Shown here: positions 12,131 through 23,600 of the stretch, piece after piece
Layout: each line of letters opens with the position of its first letter
Numbering within the stretch: the first letter of the stretch is position 1
Source of the DNA: Ypsolopha sequella
Lineage: Eukaryota; Arthropoda; Insecta; Lepidoptera; Ypsolophidae
NCBI GenBank assembly: GCA_934047225.1
Contig: OW203987.1
Span: 895,501-959,500, forward strand
Reading direction: 5' to 3'
DNA: 64,000 nt
Notes under the pieces: generated by a model
Seen by the model: the letters and a program-made list of their open reading frames with translations, nothing else
What the model was told of the DNA's origin: nothing
Database searches by the model: none
Position numbers and translations under genes: made by a program

Positions 12131-12715
12131 GTTAAAATACCCGTGCCAAGGCATACAAGCTTCGAACACCTAAGCATAAAACAGCAGCTTTTAATGGAAG
12201 GCTTTAGATATCTGGCTACTAAGTGTTGGAATAACCTTCCACCGCCAATAAGGAATTCCAAGGCTAAGTCTACTTTTAAAACAAAACTAAAGTTATATTT
12301 GTTACAGGCTCAAATTCATAATCAAAACCAAATTGTGCCGGTTTACTTTAAGACTTTTTAAAACACTTACCTGTTTTTTATTCATTATTTTTTGGTTATT
12401 TTATATATATATATTATTAATTTATCGACGTAAGTATTTTTAATTAATTTATATATTTTTTTCTTCCTTTTTTGTGTTAAATTATATTATTGACCCAATA
12501 AAACGCATTTTCTTGTAGTGAATTTTCTTATGTCTGTAAATTATTAAATTAGTAAATTTTCTTATGTCACACTGAGACAATTTTAGTTTCATCATTAATT
12601 TTTTTTACATCGCATGTGTCGCAACTCGCGGCCCCTGATGGAAGATCAGCGTCACAGTTCTGCTGTGGAATTTTGCTGAGTCGGAGCTCTCAAAATAAAC
12701 GCCTTTTCTTTCTTT
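12130..12715 (+). mobile_element. LINE 3' fragment (RT ORF tail plus 3' UTR)
   Basis: 12143-12361 encodes the typical end of a LINE ORF2 (GFRYLATKCWNNLPPPIRNSK, then KTKLKLYLLQ). A 3' UTR follows with AATAAA-type signals, and the fragment ends in a TTTC-rich tail near 12700-12720. It is severely 5' truncated. Confidence 0.65.
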
Positions 12716-12999
12716 CTTCTTCTTTCTAAAAGGTCACCAGCGGCGCGCTGCGGTGGTGTCTTTTTAGTCGTAAGCCGAAATGGCGGCATTTCCTTTGACG
12801 CAGCTGCAGGTGCAGTCGGTTGAACGACCCGCTTTGCTACGACTCGGTAACAACAGAATAGAGCTAATGCCGGGCTTGAATGTGAGGTACAGAATACTTA
12901 TGACTTGCAAACCCTCATGAAGTTATTCAGGGGAGAGTAAGAGGATAGTTCTCAAACAGGCACAACAAGTAGCCCACTATGCCTGGGACCTTTCATTAA

Positions 13000-13205
13000 T
13001 AATTAAAACCTGGGACCTATTAATGGCGGTATATCCATTTCCATAAAACAGACTGGTGACGGGCAGTGGTGTCACTAGTGCGCGAGGGTTTCGCCAACCC
13101 GCCTGCCCAGAGTGTGTGAGTATGCGCATTTCTTCCAAAAATGGCAAAATCTTGGAAAGGTCTGTCCAGCAGTGGACAAACCAGGCTGATAAATAAATCG
13201 ATGAA
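13000..13205 (+). mobile_element. RTE-type 3' tail fragment
   Basis: Contains GGTCTGTCCAGCAGTGGACA and AGGCTGATAAATAAATCGATGAATG, a tail widespread in lepidopteran RTE-like elements. The same repeat occurs inverted at 29550-29800. Confidence 0.65.
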
Positions 13206-14554
13206 TGGTACAAATAACTTGTATGTAAGGTTCTTTTCACTAAATGTTTTATTGTTATTTTGTTAATTTTTTCTATTTATCAATAAATAGGTAAATACGA
13301 AAATGCCGACTTCTTTCGTGAAAAGAACTTTACGTACCTACTAGGCTACGGTGTGGATAACGCAAACATTGGTAGGTACCTATATCTAAAGTATATTAAG
13401 TTTGCTTACGTAAAACGCTTTGACACTCCTGATTTCGGCACTTTGGAACTTGGTATTATTAGAAAAATAAATCATTAAGCCGTCAGGTCTGACAATATTA
13501 AGTATCAGATTGGGCTTTATTAAAACCCGTTTCAGTCATATTTGTAATTTTTAACTAAAAGTGATTATTGCTTACTTATTAATATAATTTCTCAAAGGGT
13601 CCTCTTTACCTAAACTTGAATTAAAATCCTAAAAACAAGAAATACAGCGTAAAATCTATAGAGCGTCCGCACACGGTTATGAAGTGTGACGTCAAATCGG
13701 TCAAGTGGGCATCGCGCTCATTTTGGTGGGCGTTTAGCAGTACATTCATTTTACTTCAAACTTTGATTGTTAATATCTCGGTTATTACTTGGTATTTTTC
13801 GATGATTTAAAAACTTTTATTCATGTAAAAATAATACCAACGCTATCTGCTAACCAATGAATATAAATAAGTTAGAGTGGATAAGTCTATTGATGGATAT
13901 CCTAACGACGCGACGCCTCTTATCAAATCACCAAAGCACTCGTCGAGTGACAATGGCTCAAGAGACGGTTTTGCTGGCTAAAAGAACTAGCAACCACGCC
14001 GAAAAAACCTTCAAAAAAAAAATTGCCTCTTGCCAACCTATGCCATGCCAAAAAGTACACCGACTGACCAAAGTGTTCTGTGGACCAGTCTGACCATTAT
14101 CTATGAGTCTGACCTCCACGCTCAGTTGATTGGTCTGAGCCTCCACGGAACACTTTTACCAGGAGAAGAATGAAAACTCAGTAGAAAATAAAAGCGACAA
14201 TATTTCTTTACTGCTAGCGCCATCTATGGAATGCCCATTATAAACCTTCATAGTTATCCATGTATATATATATATAGGTGTACATATACATGTATTTATG
14301 AGCGGAATTCAAATATTGCTTGTTTGAACAGGGATCATTACTTAATCTATTATATTTTATGATCGTTGGGAACTTTTACTAAAGGTACAATTTCATATCT
14401 TTAACAAAGATTATTTTTAAAAGCGATCATAAAATATAATAAACCGAGTTTCTTAGAAACTGACATTGAAAAGCTTTAATTTACACTCCATGTTTATTAT
14501 TAAGTTAAATTTTACAGTTTTTAAAAATTACACTTTTCAAATTGTGTGAACAAC
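13206..14554. other. Intergenic with two small palindromes
   Basis: No gene recognised. Palindromes: 14069-14157 (AAAGTGTTCTGTGGA against TCCACGGAACACTTTT) and 14346-14442 (TATTATATTTTATGATCG against CGATCATAAAATATAATA). Both look like tiny MITEs. A TA microsatellite is near 14262-14276. Confidence 0.55.
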
Positions 14555-15010
14555 AACAACAACAATACAACTTTATTTGTACACCATATAAAAAGGAACA
14601 GAAATATAAATACTTAATGTTAACTAACGTATTATGTAGCACAAACAGGCGGCCTTATCGCTTAAAGCGATCTCTTCCAGACAACCTTAGGGTGGATGAA
14701 ACTGTTTAGAATGATTGCTGAAATGGTGGTGTACTATTTTTAATAATAGATATATTTCAATATTAATAGATAAACGTATTAATATATAATGATAAATACA
14801 TACTAATAAAATATATAACAAACAATAAAAATAATATATATATATGTATATGTCATGAAATAAATTGTCAAAAATATAAATAAATTGGAAAAAATAAAAA
14901 ATAATGATAATGAATATTTCGGTAATCAGAGTGAAAGATAGTGTCCTTTAACTAGTCTCTTGAAGATAGGCAGGGAAGGGGCTCTTCTTATATGTAAAGG
15001 AAGATCATTC
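14555..15010 (-). mobile_element. LINE 3' fragment, reverse orientation
   Basis: The + strand shows (CAA)n followed by TACAACTTTATTTGTACACC, the inverse of a LINE 3' end. At the other end, the - strand encodes an ORF2 tail (NDLPLHIRRAPSLPIFKRL, stop near 14926). It abuts a BEL integrase fragment, which it probably interrupted. Confidence 0.65.
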
Positions 15011-16066
15011 TCTTCTTCACACACAACACACAACCTCTAGCTGTGGTAAAGTCAGCCACTCGACACACTCCGTCGGTGCCTGGATACAATTTTTGCACCC
15101 GACCTAGCCTCCATAGCAATGGTGGTAGGTTTTCTTCCTTGAAGACTACCATGTCTCCCGGCTTGAGTTCTTGTTGGCGGATACGCCACTTAGTGCGGTT
15201 TTGAAGTTCGACCAAATATTCTTTTCTCCAACGCTCCCAGAAGTGTTGACGCAGCTTCTCTATGAATTCGTAGCGGGAGGTGCTCTTGTGCGTGACGGGG
15301 TTTGAAGGTAGTGACGTCAGCGGCCGCCCGATCAAGAAGTGCCCTGGAGTGAGAGGAGAAAAATCGTGTGGGTCAGGTGATAGAGGAGTTAAAGGTCGGG
15401 AGTTGAGGACTGCTTCAATCTGTGTAAACAGTGTACTCAGCTCCTCAAAAGTAAGACTAGCATTTCCCATAATGCGTTTTAAATGATGTTTTGCGCTCTT
15501 TATGCCCGATTCTGCGATCCCGTTAAAGGTGGGTGAAAAGGGAGGGGAGAACACGAATTTGATGCTGGTGAATTCATGTTCTAAATTAAGGCTGGATCGG
15601 AGAATTCTACACAATTCATTATTTGCCCCCACGAAGTTCGTTCCATTGTCGCAATAGACAGATTCAGGTTTACCTCTCCTAGAGATGAACCTACGTAGGC
15701 ACAAAATAAACGCTGCAGCGCTGAGATCACTAACCGCTTCCAAGTGTATCGCCTTGGTGCTCAAACAGACAAATAAACAAAGATAACATTTTGTTATTCT
15801 GTTACCGCGACCCTTTTTGCTAGATATAAAGTAAGGGCCCCCAAAATCTGTGGCACACACTTGAAAGGGGAGGCATCGGGTGACTCTGACTGAGGGTAGG
15901 TTACCCATCAACGGCTCCATAGTCTTCGCGCGAAATCGAGTGCATATTACACATTTTCTTACTATATTTCTCGCTAAATTCCTGCCACATACGGGCCAAA
16001 ATAGTTGCCTGAAAGAACTAAGGAGCAGTTGAGGGCCAGCGTGTAAGAGAAGACAGGTTATTCTGA
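15011..16066 (-). pseudogene. BEL/Pao pol fragment: integrase domain
   Basis: Open on the - strand from 15920 to about 15020, with the frame traceable upstream to about 16060. Seen: the end of the zinc-binding region (RNLARNIVRKCVICTRF), TDFGGPYF with the first catalytic Asp, YCDNGTNFVGA with the second, FNGIAESGIKSAKHHL with the catalytic Glu, then LNSRPLTPLSPDP and the GHFLIGRPL/LPPLLWRLGRV C-terminal region of BEL integrases. No RT, RNase H, gag or LTR is attached. The C-terminal end is cut by the LINE tail at 14555-15010, and the upstream side stops at another LINE tail near 16067. It is distinct in sequence from the BEL element next to it. Confidence 0.82.
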
Positions 16067-16287
16067 CAAATATCTATTTATTTATTTAAAAAAGGTACAC
16101 CAACACCACAAGTATTGTTACACTTAAAAGAGCTTATATTTTTATAAATATTCTGATACTTGCGCCACGTATACACAACATTCGTCAAGTAATTATAAAC
16201 AAAAAGGGGTAAATCATCACACTACAAATAGGAAAATAACATAGTTACAAACAATTAAAAGAAAACTACAAACTAAAATTACCTAAC
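16067..16287 (-). repeat. LINE-tail-like repeat
   Basis: TATTTATTTATTTAAAAAAGG then ACACCAACACC and AT-rich sequence with repeated ACAA/AAAC tracts, resembling an inverted LINE 3' end. It ends directly at the BEL target duplication. Confidence 0.45.
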
Positions 16288-16292
16288 TAAAC

Positions 16293-16344
16293 TGTAACCG
16301 CGAGGTTACAGGAATGCAGAGCTGATGGGATTTGAGTATTGATT
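16293..16344 (-). repeat. 3' LTR of BEL/Pao, distal piece (52 bp)
   Basis: Matches the first 52 bp (+ strand) of the LTR at 26716. It ends in GATT, where the LINE was inserted; GATT is repeated at 20235-20238. Confidence 0.93.
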
Positions 16345-16420
16345 ATTATTATTATTATTATTATTTATTATACACAAGCAGCTAGAAGCTGATGCTGTGT
16401 ATATCACTGCACTTTAAGTC

Positions 16421-19237
16421 TTATTTATTTAAAAATTTATCTAGTCTATTTTTAAAACAGTTCACTGATGTAGCACTTATAACAGTCTCAGGTAGTTTAT
16501 TCCACTCGGGAACAACACGGTTAGGCAAGAAATGTCTGCGTGGGTTGCTTGCACATGTCGACGAGTTGATTTTAAGATGATGACCTCTCAGGTGACGATT
16601 TTGGTTCATCTTGTAAAGTTTTCCCAGTGTGGGAACATCATAGTGTCCTGTGAGCACTTTATACGTTTCTATCAGGTCTCCACGTTGTCGTCGTTGCTCA
16701 AGTGTAGTTAGCCCGAGTTCTTGCAGACGTCGCTCATAAGTTAAGTCACGCAAACCAGCCACCATTTTTGTCGCTCTTCTCTGGACTCTTTCCAACATGT
16801 TAATATCTTTTTTGAAATATGGACTCCAAATTTGGAAGGCGTATTCCAATAATGGTCTCAAGTAAGTTTTATAAATCCTTAGAAATAGTTCCTTGTCTAT
16901 GTAATTGAACGTTTTCCTAATCATATAAGTTATAGAGTTGGCTTTTTTAGTAACTTGGAGAATGTGTACATCCCATTTCAGGTTACTTGTTATTGTTACT
17001 CCTAGATCTTTCTGTGATGTTACTATTTTTAAAGACTTTGAGTCGATTGTGTATGAAAGTTGAGGATTTCCGTTACCGATGTGTAAAACTGTACATTTTT
17101 CAGAGTTCAATGTTAAAAGCCAATCTTTAGTCCAATCAGTGATACGGTTGAGGTCATCTTGTATAACGTTGTGCGAGATTAGTGGATTACCCATTATTTT
17201 GGTGTCATCAGCAAACAACGATAATGCACTTTTAATTATGGCTTTCAAGTCTGTTAAGAAGATTCCAAAAAGGATGGGGCCTAGCACTGAACCTTGGGGT
17301 ACACCACTGTGAACAGAATGGGAGTCTGAGAGTTGTTCGCCGACTCTTACTTTGAATTTCCTTCCACTGAGAAAGTCTTCTATCCACTGTAGAAGATTTC
17401 CTCGTATTCCAAAGTGTTCCAGCTTTGCAACAAGTCTTTTTGTAGGGACACGATCAAACGCTTTTTCATAATCCAGATATATGATGTCAATAGGTGCATG
17501 TTCATCCCAATTCCTTGTCCAGTAGTCTAAGCAGCATAACAAGTTGGTAACTATTGATCTACGGGGTACAAATCCATGTTGCTCCTCAATTATGATCTGT
17601 TCTCTAGATAAAAAGGCTCTAATTTGTTTTGCTACAATTTTTTCCATCGTTTTGCAGGGAATACATGTTAAGCTTATGGCGCGGTAATGATTTGGATCAA
17701 GCTTATCTCCTTTTTTATAGACAGGAGTGACCTCTGCCTCTTTCCAGTCCTGTGGCACTTTCCCATCTCTTAAAGACAGGGTCATAATGTGAGCAAGTTG
17801 AGAACACAGCATTTCATTACATTTTTTTAAAAATATTGCTGGTAGTCCGTCTGGTCCCATTGCGGTGTCATCTTTAAATGTATTGAGTGTCTTGGCTACA
17901 TCTTTTGGTGTGAACTCAATATGTTCGAGTGAGTTTTCTACAACAGGACAGCATACACTGGGTATAGGTTGGTTGGGTGGTTCCTTTACATAGGATTTTT
18001 CAAATTGTTTTGCAAAAATATTCGCAACTTCAGTATGGTTACTAGTAGTTTTTTGTGTTGTTTCATCTCTTAATGATGGGGGAACAGATACTTTAGTTGT
18101 AAGATGTTGACGCATGTACGCGTAAAAACATTTTTTACTACTATTTGCAATACCTCTTTCAAACTTAATTCTTGACTTCCTCACTTCATTAATTATTTTA
18201 TTATTTAATTTTCTATAGCTTTCGTACGATTCTTTTGTTTTACACAGCTGGTAAAATTTCCATTTTTGTAATTTTTCTCCAGTTAACTGAATAATTTCTG
18301 GTCCAATCCATGGTTTTTTATTATTTATATTCTTCTTTATTCGGGTAAGTGGTATTTTCATTTCAATAGTTTTATGTGCGACAGTTTTAAATTTTTTCCA
18401 AGCTTCATTGACATCGGATAAGCTAGTGCAATCCAAGTCGTCTTTAAGTAATTGTGAAGCAACAATTTCGTAGTCAGCATTGTAAAAATCTCTGCGAGGC
18501 TTCTTGTCAACCACACCATGAATATGGTGATCTTGAATTTGCAGCCTGCTAAGTAGAACCAAATGATCACTTTTGCCTATAGGTGGATTATGAATTACTT
18601 TGGTACACAAGCTTTCATCATTGCACAATATGAGGTCTAGCAAAGACTCTTCGTCGTTCCGCTTTCTAGTTATTTCAGTCACTAACTGATGTAAGTTTGT
18701 ATCAGTAAGCAACTCTATAAATTTATCATGAAGTGCATTGTAGCCCTCCAGCTTTTTTAATGGCCACTCGATGTCAGGGAGGTTAAAATCTCCAGCAATA
18801 AGTAAATTTTCTCTCACTTCAGCAGCCTTCTCAATTGTCTCAAACAGAAGCTTGTCTGAATCCTGTAAGTCATAGTGTGTGGGACGGTAAACACCACCAA
18901 TAAGCAACTTAAAATTTCCATACTGGACATTAATCCACAGAGCCTCTACGTTTGGTTTGTTGTTGAGTGTTTGGTGTAGATTGGATATAATAGGTATATC
19001 GTTATGTTTATGTCCCACGTAAACAGCTACACCTCCAGCTCCTTTGCCGCTTTTTCCGGGTGGCCTGTCTTGTCTATATAGTGTGTATCCCTTTATGTTT
19101 ACCAATGAGTCTATTATTGTGGGCTTCAAGTGTGTTTCAGTTATAATTATAAAGGTAGGTTTTATTTTATCAATTTCAAGTAAAAACAAATCTCGTTTAG
19201 CCATGATGGACGCCAGGTTCGTGTAAAAAAGAGTCAA
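16421..19237 (-). CDS. LINE ORF2: endonuclease and reverse transcriptase
   Basis: 938 residues, uninterrupted. The N-terminal apurinic-type endonuclease (about 1-235) shows TETHL, GGVAVYV, LLIGGVYRP, LIAGDFNLPDIEW and GKSDHLVLL, with the catalytic Glu, Asp and His contexts in place. RT (about 470-745): [69 protein letters not shown] and SLFADDTK. The C-terminal region has EYAFQIWSPYFKKD and NRVVPEWNKLP. The domain set fits the CR1/L2/Jockey superfamily; the ATT-type microsatellite tail favours a CR1/L2-like group over poly(A) Jockey. ORF1 ends about 20 bp upstream. Confidence 0.93.
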   Translation of the reverse strand: MTLFYTNLASIMAKRDLFLLEIDKIKPTFIIITETHLKPTIIDSLVNIKGYTLYRQDRPPGKSGKGAGGVAVYVGHKHNDIPIISNLHQTLNNKPNVEALWINVQYGNFKLLIGGVYRPTHYDLQDSDKLLFETIEKAAEVRENLLIAGDFNLPDIEWPLKKLEGYNALHDKFIELLTDTNLHQLVTEITRKRNDEESLLDLILCNDESLCTKVIHNPPIGKSDHLVLLSRLQIQDHHIHGVVDKKPRRDFYNADYEIVASQLLKDDLDCTSLSDVNEAWKKFKTVAHKTIEMKIPLTRIKKNINNKKPWIGPEIIQLTGEKLQKWKFYQLCKTKESYESYRKLNNKIINEVRKSRIKFERGIANSSKKCFYAYMRQHLTTKVSVPPSLRDETTQKTTSNHTEVANIFAKQFEKSYVKEPPNQPIPSVCCPVVENSLEHIEFTPKDVAKTLNTFKDDTAMGPDGLPAIFLKKCNEMLCSQLAHIMTLSLRDGKVPQDWKEAEVTPVYKKGDKLDPNHYRAISLTCIPCKTMEKIVAKQIRAFLSREQIIIEEQHGFVPRRSIVTNLLCCLDYWTRNWDEHAPIDIIYLDYEKAFDRVPTKRLVAKLEHFGIRGNLLQWIEDFLSGRKFKVRVGEQLSDSHSVHSGVPQGSVLGPILFGIFLTDLKAIIKSALSLFADDTKIMGNPLISHNVIQDDLNRITDWTKDWLLTLNSEKCTVLHIGNGNPQLSYTIDSKSLKIVTSQKDLGVTITSNLKWDVHILQVTKKANSITYMIRKTFNYIDKELFLRIYKTYLRPLLEYAFQIWSPYFKKDINMLERVQRRATKMVAGLRDLTYERRLQELGLTTLEQRRQRGDLIETYKVLTGHYDVPTLGKLYKMNQNRHLRGHHLKINSSTCASNPRRHFLPNRVVPEWNKLPETVISATSVNCFKNRLDKFLNK

Positions 19238-19257
19238 CTCGGTTAGACCATGTTTAG

Positions 19258-19989
19258 CTACTTTTTTGCTAGTTGGTTTATGTTCACAATCATTGGTCTA
19301 TTGTTTACATATTTAATTGAGATATCTTTCTCACCTTGTTCAATCCTTTGGTCCAGCTCAAGGCGTAAATTTTTCAAGTACTCACGCTGATAAGGTGTGA
19401 GGTCATTCTTGGCGGAGACTCCTGAACGAAGCTTTTTACCGTTCTTGAGAATGTGGACAGCAGCTTCTTTGCTTCTCATCACCACCTTGAGAGGCCGTGG
19501 CGCAGAGCCAGGCTGCGGCTTACCCAGGCGAATGACCACAGCTGGTGTGTCAGGATCGGGCAAGGCGGCCAACGCAACCTCTACTTGCTGCTTATCATAA
19601 GTTTTTCGCTCGTCAGCTGTCGCATCAGTTTTTGGTGACTCTGGGATCCCAAACATTATCACATTTGAGCTCCTTTTTTTGCGCTCTTCTATTTCTCCAA
19701 TAACTGATTCAATGTTGGCAGCTGGCTGTTGGTTTCGTTTTATGGAATCAATCTCCAACTTAAGGTCGTCTATTTTCTTTCTTAACGCGGGGAGCTGGCG
19801 CACCCCAAGTTCACATTCAGGGCACAAGTATTTAAGCGTCGGCGACTGAAGTGCAATCACACGCAGCTCGGTGGCAAGCAACCCACTACATTTCACACAT
19901 ATTTGCCTTTCACAACCGTGACACACTATTATAGGATTCTTCTCATCCACTTTAGGAATGTCCTTTACACATTTTAAGCACGAAACCAT
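19258..19989 (-). CDS. LINE ORF1: PHD-like zinc finger, coiled coil, nucleic-acid-binding domain
   Basis: 243 residues. N-terminal cysteine-rich region (residues 4-60): CLKC, CHGC, CVKC, CPEC, a PHD-like zinc finger. A coiled coil follows (LPALRKKIDDLKLEIDSIKR, about residues 67-86), then a basic RRM-like region (NVIMFGIPESPK, LKVVMRSKEAAVHILKNGK), common to ORF1 proteins of this LINE group. It likely binds element RNA and multimerises. Confidence 0.85.
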   Translation of the reverse strand: MVSCLKCVKDIPKVDEKNPIIVCHGCERQICVKCSGLLATELRVIALQSPTLKYLCPECELGVRQLPALRKKIDDLKLEIDSIKRNQQPAANIESVIGEIEERKKRSSNVIMFGIPESPKTDATADERKTYDKQQVEVALAALPDPDTPAVVIRLGKPQPGSAPRPLKVVMRSKEAAVHILKNGKKLRSGVSAKNDLTPYQREYLKNLRLELDQRIEQGEKDISIKYVNNRPMIVNINQLAKK

Positions 19990-20238
19990 CGCGAATTAAG
20001 GATTTTAGCGACACTCAAAATCGCTTCTGGAGGTTAAGTTTTGATGGTTACACAAAAGTTGGAAATTTAGAAATATTAATGCTAGATTTCACTTCCACTA
20101 GTCAGTTGCACAGTAAAAATCGCGATTCAATAAGATTTAAGCTTAATTTAGGGATTTAAGTAATTTATTATCAATATTTAGCTACAGTAAACTGAAAACA
20201 CAAGTGCTTCAAAAAACGAGGGTAGTAGAATTGGGATT

Positions 20239-20607
20239 GGAAAAGATTGTGAGTGAACCAACCTTTGTTCCTGATGATTGTGGATGAATGCGCCGCGTGG
20301 CGTCCCTCCTTGTTGGGCTGATGGAGCTGGCGCCTTGGGCAGGAATGAGCAGTGGAGTTCGTGGAGTAATGTGAACACAACACTGGTATATAATGTGAAC
20401 ACAACACTGGTAGGTACGCGATATTTGTTGTGTCGGTGGCGCGAGTGTGCACACGTGTGTTTCGGGAGACGTCCCGCGCGGAAGAGAACGATCGCTGGCG
20501 TGCTAGTTGGCGCCAGCGCTGTGTTGCGAAATTAGTCATCCGGCGCGCTGTGTCGCGAGCCACTCCCGCGCATGCGCGCGCGGATCCGTCACGCTGTGGC
20601 GTGAACA
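20239..20607 (-). repeat. 3' LTR of BEL/Pao, proximal piece (369 bp)
   Basis: Continues the LTR sequence exactly after the nested LINE; 52 + 369 = 421 bp, the length of the other LTR. The pol stop codon lies just inside this LTR. Confidence 0.93.
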
Positions 20608-23600
20608 TCCTGGGGGGGCCGGGGCTGCGACTCCTCTTGAGCTGAATCCAACGGCAGCCTGGCTATCTTGAACACAGGTCGTCGCAGATTTCCATGAGCT
20701 GTGTCCAGATCCACAACTCGGATCACTCCATCCTTGCCAGGTATCGTGCGGAGAATTCTCCCCAACTTCCATTGGAGCGGAGGCAGGTCATCCTCTTTGA
20801 TGAGGACCAGTTCACCCACTTGAGGAGGGGAAGAAGGGGAGAGCCATTTGGAGCGGGTTTGCAGGGTATGGAGGTAGGATCTGGACCAGAGAGTCCAAAA
20901 GCGCTGAGAGAGCGCTTGAATGAGTTGAAAGCGTTTAAGAGCAGATATGGGTCTGTCGTCAAAAGACTGCTCAGGTAGAGCGGTGAGCGGACGACCAATA
21001 ATGAAATGTCCGGCCGTGAGAGGTTCAAAGTCCGTAGGGTCGGATGAAATTGGGCAGAGCGGTCTTGAGTTGAGTACAGCCTCAATTCGAGCCAAAAGGG
21101 TAGAGAATTCCTCAAAAGTGAGGTGCTGTTCACCTATCACGCGATAAAGTAGTTGCTTGGTGGATTTTACGTTTATTTCGTGCAGAGCGCCGAACCAAGG
21201 CCCTTTAGGCGGGTTCAGTAACGAAGTTATGTGCTGATTCGCGAGCTTGTGAGTGATTGCATCATTGTTTGACCTGAGGAAGTTCTGAACTTCAATGAGC
21301 TGATTCCTAGCACCTACATAGTTTGTGCCGCAGTCTGAGCGAATGAGAACTGGAGTACGGCGACGTGAGATAAAACGTTGCAATGCCGCAAAGAACGCTT
21401 CCGTTGTGAGTGCAGAGACTGGCTCCAAATGAACCGCCTTTGTTGCGAGGCAAACGAAAATACAAAAGTACGCCTTTATGAGTTTCGCGTTCCGCAATGT
21501 GCTGGATTTAACGAAGAAGTGGCCAGCAAAGTCCGTCGTGACGTGACTAAAAACTGGCTGAAGAGTAACTCTGTCTACTGGGAGATCAGCCATGAGCGGA
21601 GCCTTAGGCTGAGCGCGGCACCGGAAACATCTAATACATTTAAACACGCGGTGTCTAATAATACGACGAGCGGACAGAATCCAGTACTGCTGGCGTAATA
21701 TGGCGTGTAATGTGTCAGCTCCAGGGTGGCAGTGTATTTTGTGATAGTGGTCTATGATGAGATCTACGAGCGGACTTGAGCTGGGTAGAATGAGTGGGTG
21801 TTGAGCGTCATACCTAATTGACGCGTGAGAGAGACGACCACCGACTCTCAAGAGGCCGTCCTTTATGAAGGGCGAGAGGCGCTGGAGCCGAACGGGACAA
21901 ACCTTATCAGTCTGGATACGATTAATGTCTTCAGCAAACTCATTGTGCTGAACAGAGCGGACCCAGTGCAACAGAGCGTCCCTGCGTTCATTAGCTGTCA
22001 ACGGACCAGAGCGCCGTGCATCTGGGCTTTGCCGACAATTGAATATGAACCTTTGAATACAAGCCGTCACTCCGACGAGCTTGTCAAGTGAGCTGTAGCG
22101 AGTGAGCAAGTCCAGATCGATATCTGGGACTGCTATGTGTGCTGGTACTTTTTTGGGCTTAAGGCCTGGGAGAGCATGATGGCCTAGAGCGGGTGGCAAC
22201 TTGGGCCAAGTGCAGGTAGGTTCTTTGAGCCAACTGGGTGACCACCAAAGGTCATGAAGTGAGAGAGACTGGGCAGACATGCCTCTGCTTGCACAGTCAG
22301 CAGGGTTGAGGTTCGTGGGCACATGCCTCCACGTATTGCTAGTTGAAGTAGCTGTGATCTTAGCCACTCGATTGGCCTCAAAAGTCTGTAATCGGTGAGG
22401 TGGGGTATTGAGCCATGCCAACACTATTGTGCTATCTGACCAGCATGTGTGTGTTTGAATGGGTATATGAGCTGACAGTTGGGCTGACACTCGAGTCATG
22501 AGCTGAGATAAAAGAGTCGCGGCTGACAACTCCAATTTCGGGATTGAGAGGCGAGTCTTAATGGGTGCGACCTTGGACTTGCCAATGATTAGGTGTACAT
22601 TGACATGTCCAGTGGTATTGCGCTCATGAAGGTAGATAACGGCACCAAAGCCAGCCTCTGATGTGTCCGCGAACCCGTGAAGTGAGTAAGTAGACGTGGG
22701 CTGATACTTACAAATGTGTCGAGGTAAACGGAGGTTTGAGAGCTGAGGAAGATCCTCTGAAATGTGTTGCCACTCTGTGTGGACTTCTTCAGAGATAGGC
22801 TCATCCCATCCTATTTTCAGAAGCCAAAGCTTCTGCAGAAGAATCTTTGCGCGGAAGATGACTGGAGTAACCCAGCCATTGGGGTCATAGAGAGACGCTA
22901 CTGTACTGAGAATGGAGCGCTTTGTGACTTGAGCATGAGTGGGCAGAGAAATGCGATAAGTGAACTCATCAGTTTGAGGAATCCACTGTATTCCCAGAAC
23001 CTTAATGGAATTAGAGTCGGGACTGAAGTCAAAGTCCTTGGGCATGTCGCACTGGTCATCTGGGAACCGTTCAAGGAGCTGAGGCGAGTTGGAGGTCCAT
23101 TTACTGAGCTGGAAGCCACCTAGGGCGAGTAACTCGATCAGATCGTTTTGGAGCGACTGAGCAGATTCCACAGAATCTGCACCTGAGAGAATGTCGTCCA
23201 CAAATATTGATTTGCGGAGGACCTGAGCAGCGTGGGGGTAGCGATGACCTTCGTCATCAGCCAATTGGAGTAAAGTGCGGATGGCATGGTATGGGCTGGA
23301 CCTTAATCCATATGTGACGGTATTAAGGGCATACGTGAGCAGGGGCTGGTCGGGTGAAGACCGCCAGAGAATGAGTTGAAAAGGTCTTTGCTCTGGGTGA
23401 ATGAGTATATTTCTGAACATCATTCGGATGTCTGTGCTGAAAACTTGTGAGTGGATCCTGAAGGACATGATAATGTCAACAATATCTTGTTGAAGAGCTG
23501 GACCTGTATGAAGACAATCATTTAAATTGACGCCGTTTGAACTTTTACAACTTCCGTCAAAGATGCAGCGTATTTTTTCTGATCCTGGCTTAAATATTCC

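Larger units (their letters stand above)
16345..20234 (-). mobile_element. Two-ORF LINE (CR1/L2-like group) nested in the BEL LTR
   Basis: About 3.89 kb with a 5' UTR (19990-20234), ORF1, ORF2 and a short 3' UTR ending in an ATT/TAA microsatellite (16345-16366 on the + strand). Flanked by GATT on both sides (16341-16344, 20235-20238), which exactly accounts for the split LTR. Both ORFs are open, so this is potentially a complete, recently active copy. It inserted after the BEL element. Confidence 0.92.

Noticed and set aside
19044..19638. Several + strand ORFs inside the LINE and BEL coding regions
   Set aside because: Antisense shadows of ORF1, ORF2, gag and pol.
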